Notes under the pieces: model-generated
Told to the model about the DNA's origin: nothing
Seen by the model: only the letters and a program-made list of their open reading frames with translations
Database searches by the model: none
NCBI RefSeq assembly: GCF_000380165.1
Contig: NZ_KB904669.1
Coordinates: 186,185 to 250,184, forward strand
Direction: 5' to 3'
DNA length: 64,000 nucleotides
Origin: Wenjunlia vitaminophila DSM 41686
Lineage (GTDB): Bacteria; Actinomycetota; Actinomycetes; Streptomycetales; Streptomycetaceae
Position numbers and translations under genes: made by a program
Shown: piece by piece, positions 15,171-23,351 of the stretch
Layout of the letters: each line of letters opens with the position of its first letter
Numbering within the stretch: position 1 is the first letter of the stretch

Positions 15171-16634
15171 TCACTTCTTCAGCACGGCCTGCATGACGTC
15201 CTTGGCGATGGGCGCGGCGAGGCGGCCACCTGCGATGTCGTCACGGGCGGTGCCGCTGGCGTCCTCCACCACGACGGCGACGGCGACCGGGGAGCCGTCG
15301 TCGGTCTTGGCGTAGGAGATGAACCAGGCGTAGGGATTTCCGCTGTTGTCAACACCGTGCTGTGCGGTACCGGTCTTGCCACCCACCGTGACGCCGGAGA
15401 TCTTCGCGTTGGTTCCGGTGCCGCGCTCGACCACGTTCTCCATCATCTGCTGGAGCTTCTGGGCGGTCTCCGGGGAGACGGCGTCGGACATCTTCGACGG
15501 GTCGGTCTGCTCGATGACGTTGAGGTTGGGGGCGACGAGCTGCTGCACCAGGTACGGCTTCATCAGCTTGCCGTCGTTGGCGATGGCCGCGGCCACCATG
15601 GCCATCTGCAGCGGGGTGGCCCGGTTGCTGGCCTGGCCGATCCCGGCCATGGCGTTCTGCGGGCGGTTGTCCTCCGGGTAGACCGACTCGGCGGCCCGGG
15701 TCGGGGTGTCCACCTTGGGGTTGTTGAACCCGAACTTCTCCGCGTACTCCTGCATCTTCTCGTTGCCGACCTTGTCCGCGGCGGCGGCGAACACGGTGTT
15801 GCAGGACACCTCCAGCGCCTTCATCAGGGAGGCGTCCTCGCAGGGGAGGTTGCCCTCGTTCTTCAGCGGGGTGGTGGTCTGCGGCAGGATGTACGGCAGC
15901 GGGGAGTCGGTCTTGCCGTTGACGTCGTCGTAGATGCCCTCCTCCAGCGCCGCCGCCGCCGTGACCACCTTGAAGGTGGAACCGGGCGGGTAGGTCTGCC
16001 GCAGCGCTCGGTTGAGCATGGGGTCGTCCGAGTTGTTCTTCTTCTGCAGGGCGTTCCAGGCCTTGCCGTCCTCGTCGCTGCTCCCGGCGAAGGCGGAGGG
16101 GTCGTAGGACGGGGTGCTGACCAGGGCGAGGATGGCGCCGGTCTCCGGGTCGATGGCGGCGACCGCGCCCTTCTTGTCGCCCAGGCCCTCCCAGGCGGCC
16201 TTCTGCGCGTCGGGGTTGATCGTGGTCACCACGTCGCCGCCCTTCTTGGGCTTGCCGGTGAGCACGTCCAGGGTGCGGTTGAAGAACAGCCGGTCGTCGT
16301 CGCCGGTGAGGATCGAGTCCTGGAGGTTCTCGATCTGGGTGGTGCCGAAGACCTGCGAGGCGTACCCGGTGACCGGGGCGTACATCGGACCGTTCTTGTA
16401 GGTCCGCTTGTACTTGAAGTCACCGGTGTCCACCTTGACCGACCCGGTGATCGGCTCCCCGTCCACGATGATGTCGCCGCGCGGCTGGGCGTACCGCTCG
16501 ATCGGCACCCGGCGGTTGTTCTTGTGGTTCTTCAGGTCGTCCGCGGCCACGAACTGGATCCAGTTGTCGCGGACCAGCAGGGAGAGGATGAGCAGCCCGC
16601 AGAAGACCGCCACCCGACGCAGCGGCTTGTTCAT
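15171..16634 (-). CDS. pbpA: Class B penicillin-binding protein (transpeptidase), PbpA
   Basis: The protein has 487 residues. An N-terminal membrane anchor (about 6-22) precedes the PBP dimerisation region (NNRR, RGDIIVDG) and the transpeptidase domain: Ser219-Thr-Phe-Lys222 in PPGSTFK, Ser277-Cys-Asn279, and Lys420-Thr-Gly in GGKTGTA. It crosslinks peptidoglycan outside the membrane and normally works with the SEDS polymerase encoded immediately upstream. It lies 100 bases after rodA/ftsW in the same direction. Confidence 0.96.
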   Translation of the reverse strand: MNKPLRRVAVFCGLLILSLLVRDNWIQFVAADDLKNHKNNRRVPIERYAQPRGDIIVDGEPITGSVKVDTGDFKYKRTYKNGPMYAPVTGYASQVFGTTQIENLQDSILTGDDDRLFFNRTLDVLTGKPKKGGDVVTTINPDAQKAAWEGLGDKKGAVAAIDPETGAILALVSTPSYDPSAFAGSSDEDGKAWNALQKKNNSDDPMLNRALRQTYPPGSTFKVVTAAAALEEGIYDDVNGKTDSPLPYILPQTTTPLKNEGNLPCEDASLMKALEVSCNTVFAAAADKVGNEKMQEYAEKFGFNNPKVDTPTRAAESVYPEDNRPQNAMAGIGQASNRATPLQMAMVAAAIANDGKLMKPYLVQQLVAPNLNVIEQTDPSKMSDAVSPETAQKLQQMMENVVERGTGTNAKISGVTVGGKTGTAQHGVDNSGNPYAWFISYAKTDDGSPVAVAVVVEDASGTARDDIAGGRLAAPIAKDVMQAVLKK

Positions 16635-16734
16635 GTCAGGGCTCCTTCCTCGGTGTCGAGGTGAGTGGTGGTGGGCACCGCACCGGGGAACACGACCTGG
16701 TGGGGATCGGCTATGCGTCTGTCGGGCACGCCGA

Positions 16735-18153
16735 TCACAGTCGCACCACCTGTGTCGGTTCCGCGTCAGTGGTGGGCGCGGGGGCGGGCGCGGGTCTGCG
16801 CGCGGTGTCGCTGATCTTGAGCAGGATGGCCACGAGCGACCAGTTGGTGATGACGGAGGAGCCGCCCTGGGCCAGGAACGGCATCGTCATGCCGGTCAGC
16901 GGGATGAGGTTCATCACCCCGCCGGCCACGATGAAGACCTGGAGCGCGAACGCCGAGGACAGGCCCACGGCGAGCAGCTTGCCGAACGGGTCACGGGCGG
17001 CCAGGGCGGTGCGCATGCCGCGCTGCACCAGCAGGGCGTAGAGCAGCAGCACCGCCATCATCCCGGCGAGACCCAGCTCCTCGCCGACCGTGGCGAGGAT
17101 GAAGTCGCTCTTGGCGGCGAACCCGATGAGCTCGGAGTGGCCCTGGCCGAGCCCGGAGCCCAGCACCCCGCCGGAGCCGAAGGAGAACAGCGACTGGGCG
17201 GACTGGTCGGAGATCAGGCCCGCCGGCCGCTGGTCCTCCGGCAGGAAGATGTCCATCGGGTGCAGCCAGGCGGTGATCCGCTGCTGGACGTGCGGTTCGA
17301 AGGAGGCGACGAAGGCGGCGCCGGCCGCGGACATCAGCAGGCCGAAGACGATCCAACTGGTGCGCTCGGTGGCGACGTAGAGCATCACCACGAACAGGCC
17401 GAAGAACAGCAGCGAGGTGCCCAGGTCGGTCTCGAAGACCAGGATCAGGATGCTCAGCGCCCAGACCGCCAGGATCGGGCCGAGGTCGCGGCCGCGGGGC
17501 AGGTACAGGCCCATGAAGCGCCGGCTGGCCAGGGCCAGGGCGTCCCGCTTGACCATGAGGTAGCCGGCGAAGAAGATCGCGATGATGATCTTGGCGAACT
17601 CGCCCGGCTGGATGGAGAACGGGCCGATGTAGATCCAGATCTTGGCGCCGAAGGACTGCGCCCGGGCGGGGAAGAACGCCGGCGCGGCCAGCAGGATCAG
17701 CGCAACCACCATGGAGATGTAGGTGTAGCGCTGGAGGATGCGGTGGTCCTTCAACAGCACCAGGACGCCGACGAAGAAGGCGATGCCCAGGCAGGACCAC
17801 ATCAACTGGTTGGAGGTGCCCTCCCCCTGGCCCAGCCTGGCCAGGTACTTCGACTGGTCCAGCCGCCAGATCAGCACCAGCCCGAGGCCGTTGAGCAGGG
17901 TGGCGATGGGCAGCAGGATCGGGTCCGCGTAGGGGGCGAACTTCCGCACCACCAGGTGCGCGACCAGGGCCATCGCACCGAGTCCGAGGCCGTAGCCGAG
18001 CATGCCCGCGGGCAGCGAACCGTCGATCGCCAGACCCACGTTGGCGTAGGCGAAGACCGGGACCAGCACCGCGAAGGCGAGCAGGACCAACTCGGTGTTC
18101 CGCCGGTTGGGGGCTCCCTGTGGGGTGATGGTCGTGGTGTTGGAGCTACTCAC
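16735..18153 (-). CDS. rodA: SEDS peptidoglycan polymerase (FtsW/RodA/SpoVE family)
   Basis: The protein has 472 residues from a GTG start, with about 12 transmembrane helices. SEDS hallmarks are present: IQPGEFAKI, the VFETDLGTSLLFFG segment with the conserved Glu/Asp, FGSGGVLGSGLGQGHS and GMTMPFLAQGGSS. SEDS proteins polymerise glycan strands from lipid II and pair with a class B PBP, here PbpA. The C-terminal tail is Pro/Ala-rich. The start lies 12 bases after the PP2C stop. Whether it serves elongation (RodA) or division (FtsW) cannot be decided from sequence alone. Confidence 0.95.
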   Translation of the reverse strand: MSSSNTTTITPQGAPNRRNTELVLLAFAVLVPVFAYANVGLAIDGSLPAGMLGYGLGLGAMALVAHLVVRKFAPYADPILLPIATLLNGLGLVLIWRLDQSKYLARLGQGEGTSNQLMWSCLGIAFFVGVLVLLKDHRILQRYTYISMVVALILLAAPAFFPARAQSFGAKIWIYIGPFSIQPGEFAKIIIAIFFAGYLMVKRDALALASRRFMGLYLPRGRDLGPILAVWALSILILVFETDLGTSLLFFGLFVVMLYVATERTSWIVFGLLMSAAGAAFVASFEPHVQQRITAWLHPMDIFLPEDQRPAGLISDQSAQSLFSFGSGGVLGSGLGQGHSELIGFAAKSDFILATVGEELGLAGMMAVLLLYALLVQRGMRTALAARDPFGKLLAVGLSSAFALQVFIVAGGVMNLIPLTGMTMPFLAQGGSSVITNWSLVAILLKISDTARRPAPAPAPTTDAEPTQVVRL

Positions 18154-18165
18154 AACGATCCGGCC

Positions 18166-19779
18166 TCACCGCTGCCCGCACTGTTGGGCGAGCTTGCGCT
18201 CCTCGGGCGAGAACGAGCTCGTGGGGGAGGGGTCCTCGGCTGAGGAGTCCTTCGGGTTGGCCACGGTCGTGACCACGGAAAGGTCGGCCCCGGGGAAGAG
18301 GATGCGCTGGACGCCCCCGGTGTCCGCGCCACCCTGGTCGGCGCCGTCGGGGTTGGTGCCGGACGGCAGGCCGGTTTCGCCCCCGGGGGTCTGCGTCCCG
18401 GGCCGCTGCTCCCCGGTGTCGCCCTTGTCCTTGTCGGGCTTCTTCGCCTCGGCCTCGCGCTCGGCCTTGGCCTCGGCCTCGGCCACGATCTTGCAGACCT
18501 TGGCCTGCTGGCGCAGCGTGCCGATCCGGTCCTCGGCCTGGCCGAGGCTGCTGACCTGGATGTGGTCCCGCACCTGTTCGCGCTGGTAGCCCGGTAGGTA
18601 CTTCAGTTCGATGTCGGGGTGCTCCCGGTAGACATCGGACATCTTCACCCCGGCGAGTTCCTCGTCGATCCCCTGGTAGACCGCGACGTGGCCGTCCATC
18701 GCGCCCACGTAGTACTGGGTCTGGGTCCACCGGTACCCGCCGTACAACCCGCCGCCGACCAGTGCCAGCGCGGCGACGATGATGACCGAGCGCTTGATCC
18801 ACGGGTTGCGGCGGCGCTTCGGCTTGTCCGTGCCGTAGGGGCCGAAGTCCCCCTCCGGGTCCCCGGAGAGCGGCTGCGCCGGGCCGAACGCGCCGTCCGG
18901 CGCAGGGGACACCTGGGGGGCCGGGCGTCCGAGGCCCGAGGCCCGTCCCGCGGGGGTGTTCAGCGTCTTGTGGTCGGTGGCCGGGGGCGGGCTGTCCGCG
19001 ACCGCGCCGACCACCACCGGGGTGTCGTTGAGCTGGCCGGCCAGGGTGTCGCTGTCGTCCACGTCGAGGACGTCGGCGACGATGCAGGTGATGTTGTCGG
19101 GGCCGCCGCCGCGCAGCGCGAACTGGATCAGCTCCTGCACGGTCTCGTGCGGCGAGTGGTAGCCGGCGAGGGTCTCCTCGAGGGTCTGGTGGCTCACCGG
19201 CCCGGACAGGCCGTCGGAGCACAGCAGGTAGCGGTCGCCCGCCCGCACCTCGCGGATCGACAGGTCCGGCTCGACCTGGCCGCGTCCGTCCAGGGCGCGC
19301 ATCAGCAGCGAACGCTGCGGGTGGGTCTCCTTCTCCTCCTCGGTGATCCGGCCCTCGTCCACCAGCCGCTGCACCCAGGTGTGGTCCTGGGTGATCTGGG
19401 TGAGCACCCCGTCCCGCAGCAGGTAGGCCCGGGAGTCGCCGACGTGCACCATCCCCAGCCGCTGGCCGGTCCACAGCAGCGCGGTGAGGGTGGTCCCCAT
19501 CCCTTCCAACTGCGGGTCGTCCTCGACCATCTGCCGGAGTTGGTCGTTGGCCTGTTGCACCGCGCTGCCGAGCGCGGTGAGCAGGTCGGAACCCGGGATG
19601 TCGTCGTCGAGTTGGACCAGGGTGGAGATCACCTCGGAACTCGCCACCTCGCCGGCGGCCTGGCCGCCCATGCCGTCGGCGATCGCGAGCAGCCGCGGGC
19701 CGGCGTAGCCGGAGTCCTCGTTGCCCTCCCGGATCATGCCCTTGTGAGAACCGGCGGCGAAACGCAGAGACAGGCTCAT
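18166..19779 (-). CDS. pstP: PP2C-family Ser/Thr phosphatase, membrane-anchored (PstP/Stp1 type)
   Basis: The protein has 537 residues. An N-terminal PP2C domain (about 1-240) shows the metal-binding motifs GNEDSGY, ADGMGGQAAGE, SDGLSG and GGPDNIT. A proline-rich linker and basic RRRNPWIKR lead to a transmembrane helix (about 313-333) and an extracellular region with a Lys/Glu-rich, then Pro/Gly-rich tail. It should reverse PknB-type phosphorylation. I chose ATG 19779 because GGGGGAGG lies 5 bases upstream; a GTG at 19785 would overlap that site. Confidence 0.94.
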   Translation of the reverse strand: MSLSLRFAAGSHKGMIREGNEDSGYAGPRLLAIADGMGGQAAGEVASSEVISTLVQLDDDIPGSDLLTALGSAVQQANDQLRQMVEDDPQLEGMGTTLTALLWTGQRLGMVHVGDSRAYLLRDGVLTQITQDHTWVQRLVDEGRITEEEKETHPQRSLLMRALDGRGQVEPDLSIREVRAGDRYLLCSDGLSGPVSHQTLEETLAGYHSPHETVQELIQFALRGGGPDNITCIVADVLDVDDSDTLAGQLNDTPVVVGAVADSPPPATDHKTLNTPAGRASGLGRPAPQVSPAPDGAFGPAQPLSGDPEGDFGPYGTDKPKRRRNPWIKRSVIIVAALALVGGGLYGGYRWTQTQYYVGAMDGHVAVYQGIDEELAGVKMSDVYREHPDIELKYLPGYQREQVRDHIQVSSLGQAEDRIGTLRQQAKVCKIVAEAEAKAEREAEAKKPDKDKGDTGEQRPGTQTPGGETGLPSGTNPDGADQGGADTGGVQRILFPGADLSVVTTVANPKDSSAEDPSPTSSFSPEERKLAQQCGQR

Positions 19780-19863
19780 GCGCACCTCCCCCGTTGGCTC
19801 CGGGTACATCCGCACGGTGCCCACCCTCCGTGTTTGAGCTCGCCTCGTTCGCTCATTGTGCGA

Positions 19864-20379
19864 CTACTTCCGCAGCTCGATGACCGTCTTGCCAATGCGG
19901 ATCGGCACACCGAGCGGAATCGGTGTCGGAGTGGTGAGCCGAGACCGGTCCATGAAGGTGCCGTTGGTGGAGCCTAGGTCCTCGACGATCCACCGACCGT
20001 CACGGTCCGGGTAGATCCTGGCATGCCGACTGGACGCGTAGTCGTCGTCGAGCACGATGGTGGAGTCGTGGGCCCGGCCCAAAGTGATCGTTTGGCCCTG
20101 GAGCGTGACCACGGTACCGGTCAGCGAACCCTCGGTGACCACCAGTTTGGTGGGGGCACCCCGGCGCTGGCGGCCAGCGGAGCGGTTCTGCTGCCGGGGC
20201 GGCTGCTGCGCCGGTTGCCGGGCGGGCGGGCGGTCCTGGGTGGCGGCGCGCCGGGTGCTGCGCTGGGTCACCCGCGTGCCGAACAGGTCACTGCGGATGA
20301 CTTGTACCGCGACGATGACGAACAACCACAGCACGGCGAGGAAACCCAACCGCATGACCGTGAGGGTCAGCTCTGACAT
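19864..20379 (-). CDS. fhaB: FHA-domain protein FhaB (FipA)
   Basis: The protein has 171 residues. An N-terminal hydrophobic helix (about 6-28) anchors it, a Gln/Arg/Pro-rich linker follows, and a C-terminal FHA domain (about 75-171) has the phosphothreonine-binding residues in LGRAHDS, SSRHARI and LGSTNGTF. FHA proteins dock on phosphorylated PknB-type targets; mycobacterial FipA/FhaB links the kinase to septation. It is the second gene of the operon, starting 10 bases after fhaA. Confidence 0.94.
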   Translation of the reverse strand: MSELTLTVMRLGFLAVLWLFVIVAVQVIRSDLFGTRVTQRSTRRAATQDRPPARQPAQQPPRQQNRSAGRQRRGAPTKLVVTEGSLTGTVVTLQGQTITLGRAHDSTIVLDDDYASSRHARIYPDRDGRWIVEDLGSTNGTFMDRSRLTTPTPIPLGVPIRIGKTVIELRK

Positions 20380-20389
20380 TGCCCCCGCT

Positions 20390-21295
20390 TCACCCTTCGG
20401 CTTGCCGGTACACGATGGTGGTACTGCCCACGACGATGCGAGAGCCGTCGCGGAGCGTAGCGCGCTGAGTGTGCTGTCCGTCCACCACGATGCCGTTGGT
20501 CGAACCCAGGTCCTGGATGACCGACGGTGTTCCGGCGCGGATCTCCGCGTGCTTGCGCGAAACGCCCGGATCGTCGATCCGTACGTCCGCCTCCGTGCTG
20601 CGGCCCAGGACCAGCACGGAACGGGAGAGCTGGTGACGCACGCCGTTGATCTCCACCCAACGCCGGATGGTGGCCGGGCCACCTCCGGTGCCGGGGAAGC
20701 GGCTCACCGATCCGTGTCCGGGCGGCTGCCCCCGCGGCGGGCCGGGCGGCATGGGCGGCGGTGACGGTGGGGGGGACGGGTAGCCACCGCGCTGCGGACC
20801 AGGCCCGCCGTGCGTTGCCGGGGGACCCCCCTGCGCCCCTCCGTAGCCACCGTGCTGACCCCCGTGGGTCCCCGGGGCGCCGTGTGCGCCGCCGCCGGTC
20901 GCGGGCGGGGGCTGGGACTCGCTGGAGGCCAGGTTCCTGCTGCGCACCCGGTACAGACCGGTGTCGAGGTCGTCGGCCCGTTGCAGGTGCACCCGGACCG
21001 GCCCCATGAAGGTGTACCGCTGTTGCGCGGCGTAGTCCCGCACCATTCCGGAGAGCTCTTCGCCGAGCTGCGTCGCGTAGGGGCTGAGCCGCTCGTAGTC
21101 GGTGGCGCTCAGCTCGACGACGAAGTCGTTGGGCACGACGGTGCGGTCGCGGTTCCAGATCGTGGCGTTGTTGTCGCACTCGCGTTGGAGCGCACCCGCG
21201 ATCTCGACCGGCTGCACCTCCGACTTGAACACCTTGGCGAAGGTGCCGTTGACGATGCCCTCCAACCGCTGCTCAAAACGCTTGAGGACGCCCAC
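20390..21295 (-). CDS. fhaA: FHA-domain protein FhaA (DUF3662 + FHA)
   Basis: The protein has 301 residues. It begins with a DUF3662 domain (about 1-115, FEQRLEGIVNGTFAKVFKSEVQPVEIA), continues with a Gly/Pro/His-rich linker (about 125-200) and ends in an FHA domain with LGRSTEADVRI, SRKHAEI and LGSTNGIVVDG. In mycobacteria FhaA binds the phosphorylated MviN pseudokinase domain and affects wall synthesis. The GTG start has a GAGGAGGGAGGTG ribosome-binding site. It heads the minus-strand signalling operon, so its upstream gap should carry the main promoter. Confidence 0.94.
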   Translation of the reverse strand: MGVLKRFEQRLEGIVNGTFAKVFKSEVQPVEIAGALQRECDNNATIWNRDRTVVPNDFVVELSATDYERLSPYATQLGEELSGMVRDYAAQQRYTFMGPVRVHLQRADDLDTGLYRVRSRNLASSESQPPPATGGGAHGAPGTHGGQHGGYGGAQGGPPATHGGPGPQRGGYPSPPPSPPPMPPGPPRGQPPGHGSVSRFPGTGGGPATIRRWVEINGVRHQLSRSVLVLGRSTEADVRIDDPGVSRKHAEIRAGTPSVIQDLGSTNGIVVDGQHTQRATLRDGSRIVVGSTTIVYRQAEG

Positions 21296-21924
21296 CTGGC
21301 ACCTCCCTCCTCAACGTCCGACGCATGTGCTCTGCCTGGTGCCGCGTACTGCCTACCTGGACTGCCTACCTGGTACTGCTTACTGATCGTATCCACGCTC
21401 CGGGAAATCCCGTGGTTCCCCGTTTCCGCCCACACGGTGAGTGTCGCCACTCACACGTCTCGTGAGCGTCCGGGCCGGTGCCCGTCGCCCGTCAGGTGTC
21501 CGACGCCCGCGGCCTGCCGCTGCTCTCCCGTTGGCTGTGCGTGCCGCCCCGGTCGCCGGTGTCCGGCCGGCCTCCCCCGGGTCTCCGTTAGGGGGATGGT
21601 AGAGGGGGCCTGCTCCAGTGTCCCGCAAGCCTTGGTGAATCCGTGCACCCGGGGGAACGGGTACGGCCACGAGGGCCCGCACCGGGCGGACCTTATCGAG
21701 ATGATTCACACCGGCGCCGCGTGCTAGTGTCAGTGGTGTCGCGAGGCGCTCTCCCAGCGAGACCCGACACCTCGGCTCACCAGTGACCTGAGAGGCCAGT
21801 GTTCTCGGTCACCAGTGATCCTGGTCAACCAGTGGTACTGGTCGGTGATCGGTGAACCGGGGATTGTGATCATGGATTCGTTCCATGGTCGTAGGCTGTG
21901 AGAGAATCTCATGACAACACCCAT
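21296..21924. other. 629-base intergenic region between fhaA and tRNA-Leu
   Basis: I see no credible gene here. It must hold the promoter of the fhaA operon (minus) and of the tRNA (plus). Near the start, GCCTACCTGG occurs twice (21350-21371). Close to the tRNA, tandem ACCAG-N5-CTGGT dyads occur (separate entry). A TAGGCT (21892-21897) and GAGAAT sequence precede the tRNA but no convincing -35 accompanies them. Confidence 0.5.
21811..21842. repeat. Tandem dyads ACCAG-N5-CTGGT upstream of tRNA-Leu
   Basis: ACCAGTGATCCTGGT (21811-21825) and ACCAGTGGTACTGGT (21828-21842) are two 15-base dyads with identical 5-base arms, spaced 17 bases apart. A partial third copy, ACCAGTGACCTG, begins at 21779. 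The arrangement resembles a tandem operator, or hairpins in a leader RNA. Confidence 0.6.
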
Positions 21925-22011
21925 GCGCGGGTGGCGGAATAGGCAGACGCGCTGGATTCAGGTTCCAGTGCCCGAAAGGGCGTGGGGGTTCAACTCCCCC
22001 CTCGCGCACCA
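21925..22011 (+). tRNA. tRNA-Leu (CAG anticodon)
   Basis: This 87-base gene includes an encoded CCA. The acceptor stem GCGCGGG pairs with CTCGCGC, one pair being a G-T wobble. The anticodon stem CTGGA/TCCAG encloses TTCAGGT, giving anticodon CAG, which reads CUG. The long class II variable arm (TGCCCGAAAGGGCGT) and T-arm GGGGGTTCAACTCCCCC confirm leucine identity. The gene sits at the head of a region with two strong hairpins. Confidence 0.97.
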
Positions 22012-22045
22012 GGGAGCACCTGTGAAGGTGCCACCCCAGAACACT

Positions 22046-22081
22046 GAGCGGGCCCCGTCGTGACGACGACGGGGCCCGCTC
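22046..22081. terminator. Hairpin terminator after tRNA-Leu
   Basis: GAGCGGGCCCCGTCGT and its perfect complement (16 bp) enclose a GACG loop, starting 35 bases after the tRNA. TGTTGTGT follows instead of a poly-T run, as is usual in streptomycetes. Confidence 0.85.
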
Positions 22082-22138
22082 TGTTGTGTCCGCGCCCCGC
22101 TCTGTCGTGTCGCGGTCCTGCCCCGTCGTACGGGAAGT

Positions 22139-22172
22139 GCCCGCGGCCGTCCGCTCGTTGACGGCCGCGGGC
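22139..22172. terminator. Second stem-loop downstream of tRNA-Leu
   Basis: GCCCGCGGCCGTC pairs perfectly with GACGGCCGCGGGC (13 bp) around an 8-base loop, 57 bases after the first terminator. It may be a back-up terminator for either strand. Confidence 0.6.
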
Positions 22173-22860
22173 GGAGGTCCGGTGCTGCCGGGGCGGCGGC
22201 GGGTCTGCTCAGGAACTCGCGGACCACGAGGGGTGGTTCCGGCGGTGTCGGCCGCGGTGTGAGGCAGACGCCGTGTCCCGCGTCCGGTGGGGAGGGTCGG
22301 TGCTCGGTCCCGGTGGGCCCCCGAACGCCGGACCGCAGGGGGACCTCCCGCCCTGCCCGGCGAGCAGCGTTCGATACCTGTCCGGATCTGTTCGGTCGTG
22401 GCGAGTGACGGCCCCGGTCGACCCCAGGACCGGCCAGTGATTTTGCCTGACTTTTGCTTATCCTTGAGGTGAGTGCGCACTTGTGAGTGCGCCCGGGTAA
22501 GTGTTCGAATGGTGCGGCACTGGACGAACCGGCGATCCGAGCGCCGGATGTCAGCGAAGGGGGCACGTCATGGGCGAGGACGTCCGCGTCACGTGCCCAC
22601 CCGTCGTTGACGGTGCCCGCACCTGTCCGGCCTCGCGTTCCCCCCGCGCCGTGCGCGTCCACAACGCCGCCCGGGACAGCGTTCCCGAAGCCGCCCCGAC
22701 AGCCGGCGCCATCGAGCGCCCAGCCCGCGGCTGACCGCCCCCGACCGACGCGGACCGGCCGGGCCGCGGTGACCCACCCCGTGCGCCCGGCAGGGTCCGC
22801 AGCCCGCGCACGCTCGTGGTCGCCGCCCGTCCCCATCCGCGCCCCCTGGAGCACAGAACC
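22173..22860. other. Intergenic region/possible long leader upstream of the K+/H+ antiporter genes
   Basis: No convincing large gene is present. A 10-base direct repeat GTGAGTGCGC occurs at 22469-22478 and 22483-22492, just after a TATCCT that could act as a -10 element. If transcription begins there, the antiporter transcript would have a leader of nearly 400 bases containing the small frame at 22570-22734. I could not match the leader to a known riboswitch. Confidence 0.4.
22570..22734 (+). CDS. Possible small ORF in antiporter leader
   Basis: This is a 54-residue frame (MGEDVRVTCPPVVDG...) with GAAGGGGGC eight bases upstream of its ATG. It has no recognisable domain and no clear third-position GC bias test was possible by eye. 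It could be a leader peptide, or chance. Confidence 0.25.
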   Translation: MGEDVRVTCPPVVDGARTCPASRSPRAVRVHNAARDSVPEAAPTAGAIERPARG

Positions 22861-23346
22861 ATGGAACACCCAGCCCACACCAGCAGGACCCCGCTGCCCG
22901 GCGTCGGCACCCGCTACGACCTCGCCACCGCGGCGGGCAAGCACCTGTCCCTCGTCGTCCACCAGGACGGTCGGCGCATCCTCGCCTTCCACGACCCCGA
23001 GGACGACGACAACTGCAAGGACGCGGCGACACTCACCACCGCCGAGGCCACCGCCCTGGCCGAGCTGCTCACCCCCGACCCGGTCTCCCACCTGCACCAG
23101 CACCTGGAGATCGACCTGGTCACCGAGCACATCGAGGTCACCAAACGCTCCCCGTACGCCGGCCGCCCCCTGGGGGCCACCCAGGCACGGACCCGCACCG
23201 GCGCCTCCATCGTCGCCGTGCTGCGCCGGACCGCCGCGGTTCCCTCACCCACCCCCGACTTCCGCCTCGCCATCGGTGACACCCTCGTCGTCGTCGGCAC
23301 CAGGGAGGGCGTGGACGCCGTCGCCGAGCTCATCACCGGGGGGTAA
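22861..23346 (+). CDS. khtT: Cation:proton antiporter regulatory subunit (KhtT/TrkA-C type)
   Basis: The protein has 161 residues: an N-terminal domain (LPGVGTRYDLATAAGKHLSLVVH) as in KhtT, and a C-terminal RCK_C/TrkA-C domain (about 70-161, ending FRLAIGDTLVVVGTREGVDAVAELI). RCK_C domains bind nucleotides such as c-di-AMP and gate the partner antiporter. GGAG lies 10 bases before the ATG at 22861. The membrane subunit starts 5 bases after its stop, so the two are one operon and presumably one complex. Confidence 0.9.
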   Translation: MEHPAHTSRTPLPGVGTRYDLATAAGKHLSLVVHQDGRRILAFHDPEDDDNCKDAATLTTAEATALAELLTPDPVSHLHQHLEIDLVTEHIEVTKRSPYAGRPLGATQARTRTGASIVAVLRRTAAVPSPTPDFRLAIGDTLVVVGTREGVDAVAELITGG

Positions 23347-23351
23347 CGCCG

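Noticed and set aside
21779-21842. CRISPR array from the repeated CCAGTG motifs
   Set aside because: The repeats are only 15 bases, tandem with 2-base spacing, and no cas genes are nearby.
22173-22860. c-di-AMP (ydaO) riboswitch ahead of the K+/H+ antiporter
   Set aside because: I could not find the conserved ydaO sequence blocks; only a long leader is possible.
22551-22910. Minus-strand 119-codon frame upstream of the antiporter genes
   Set aside because: It overlaps the antiporter start, lacks a ribosome-binding site and reads as low complexity.
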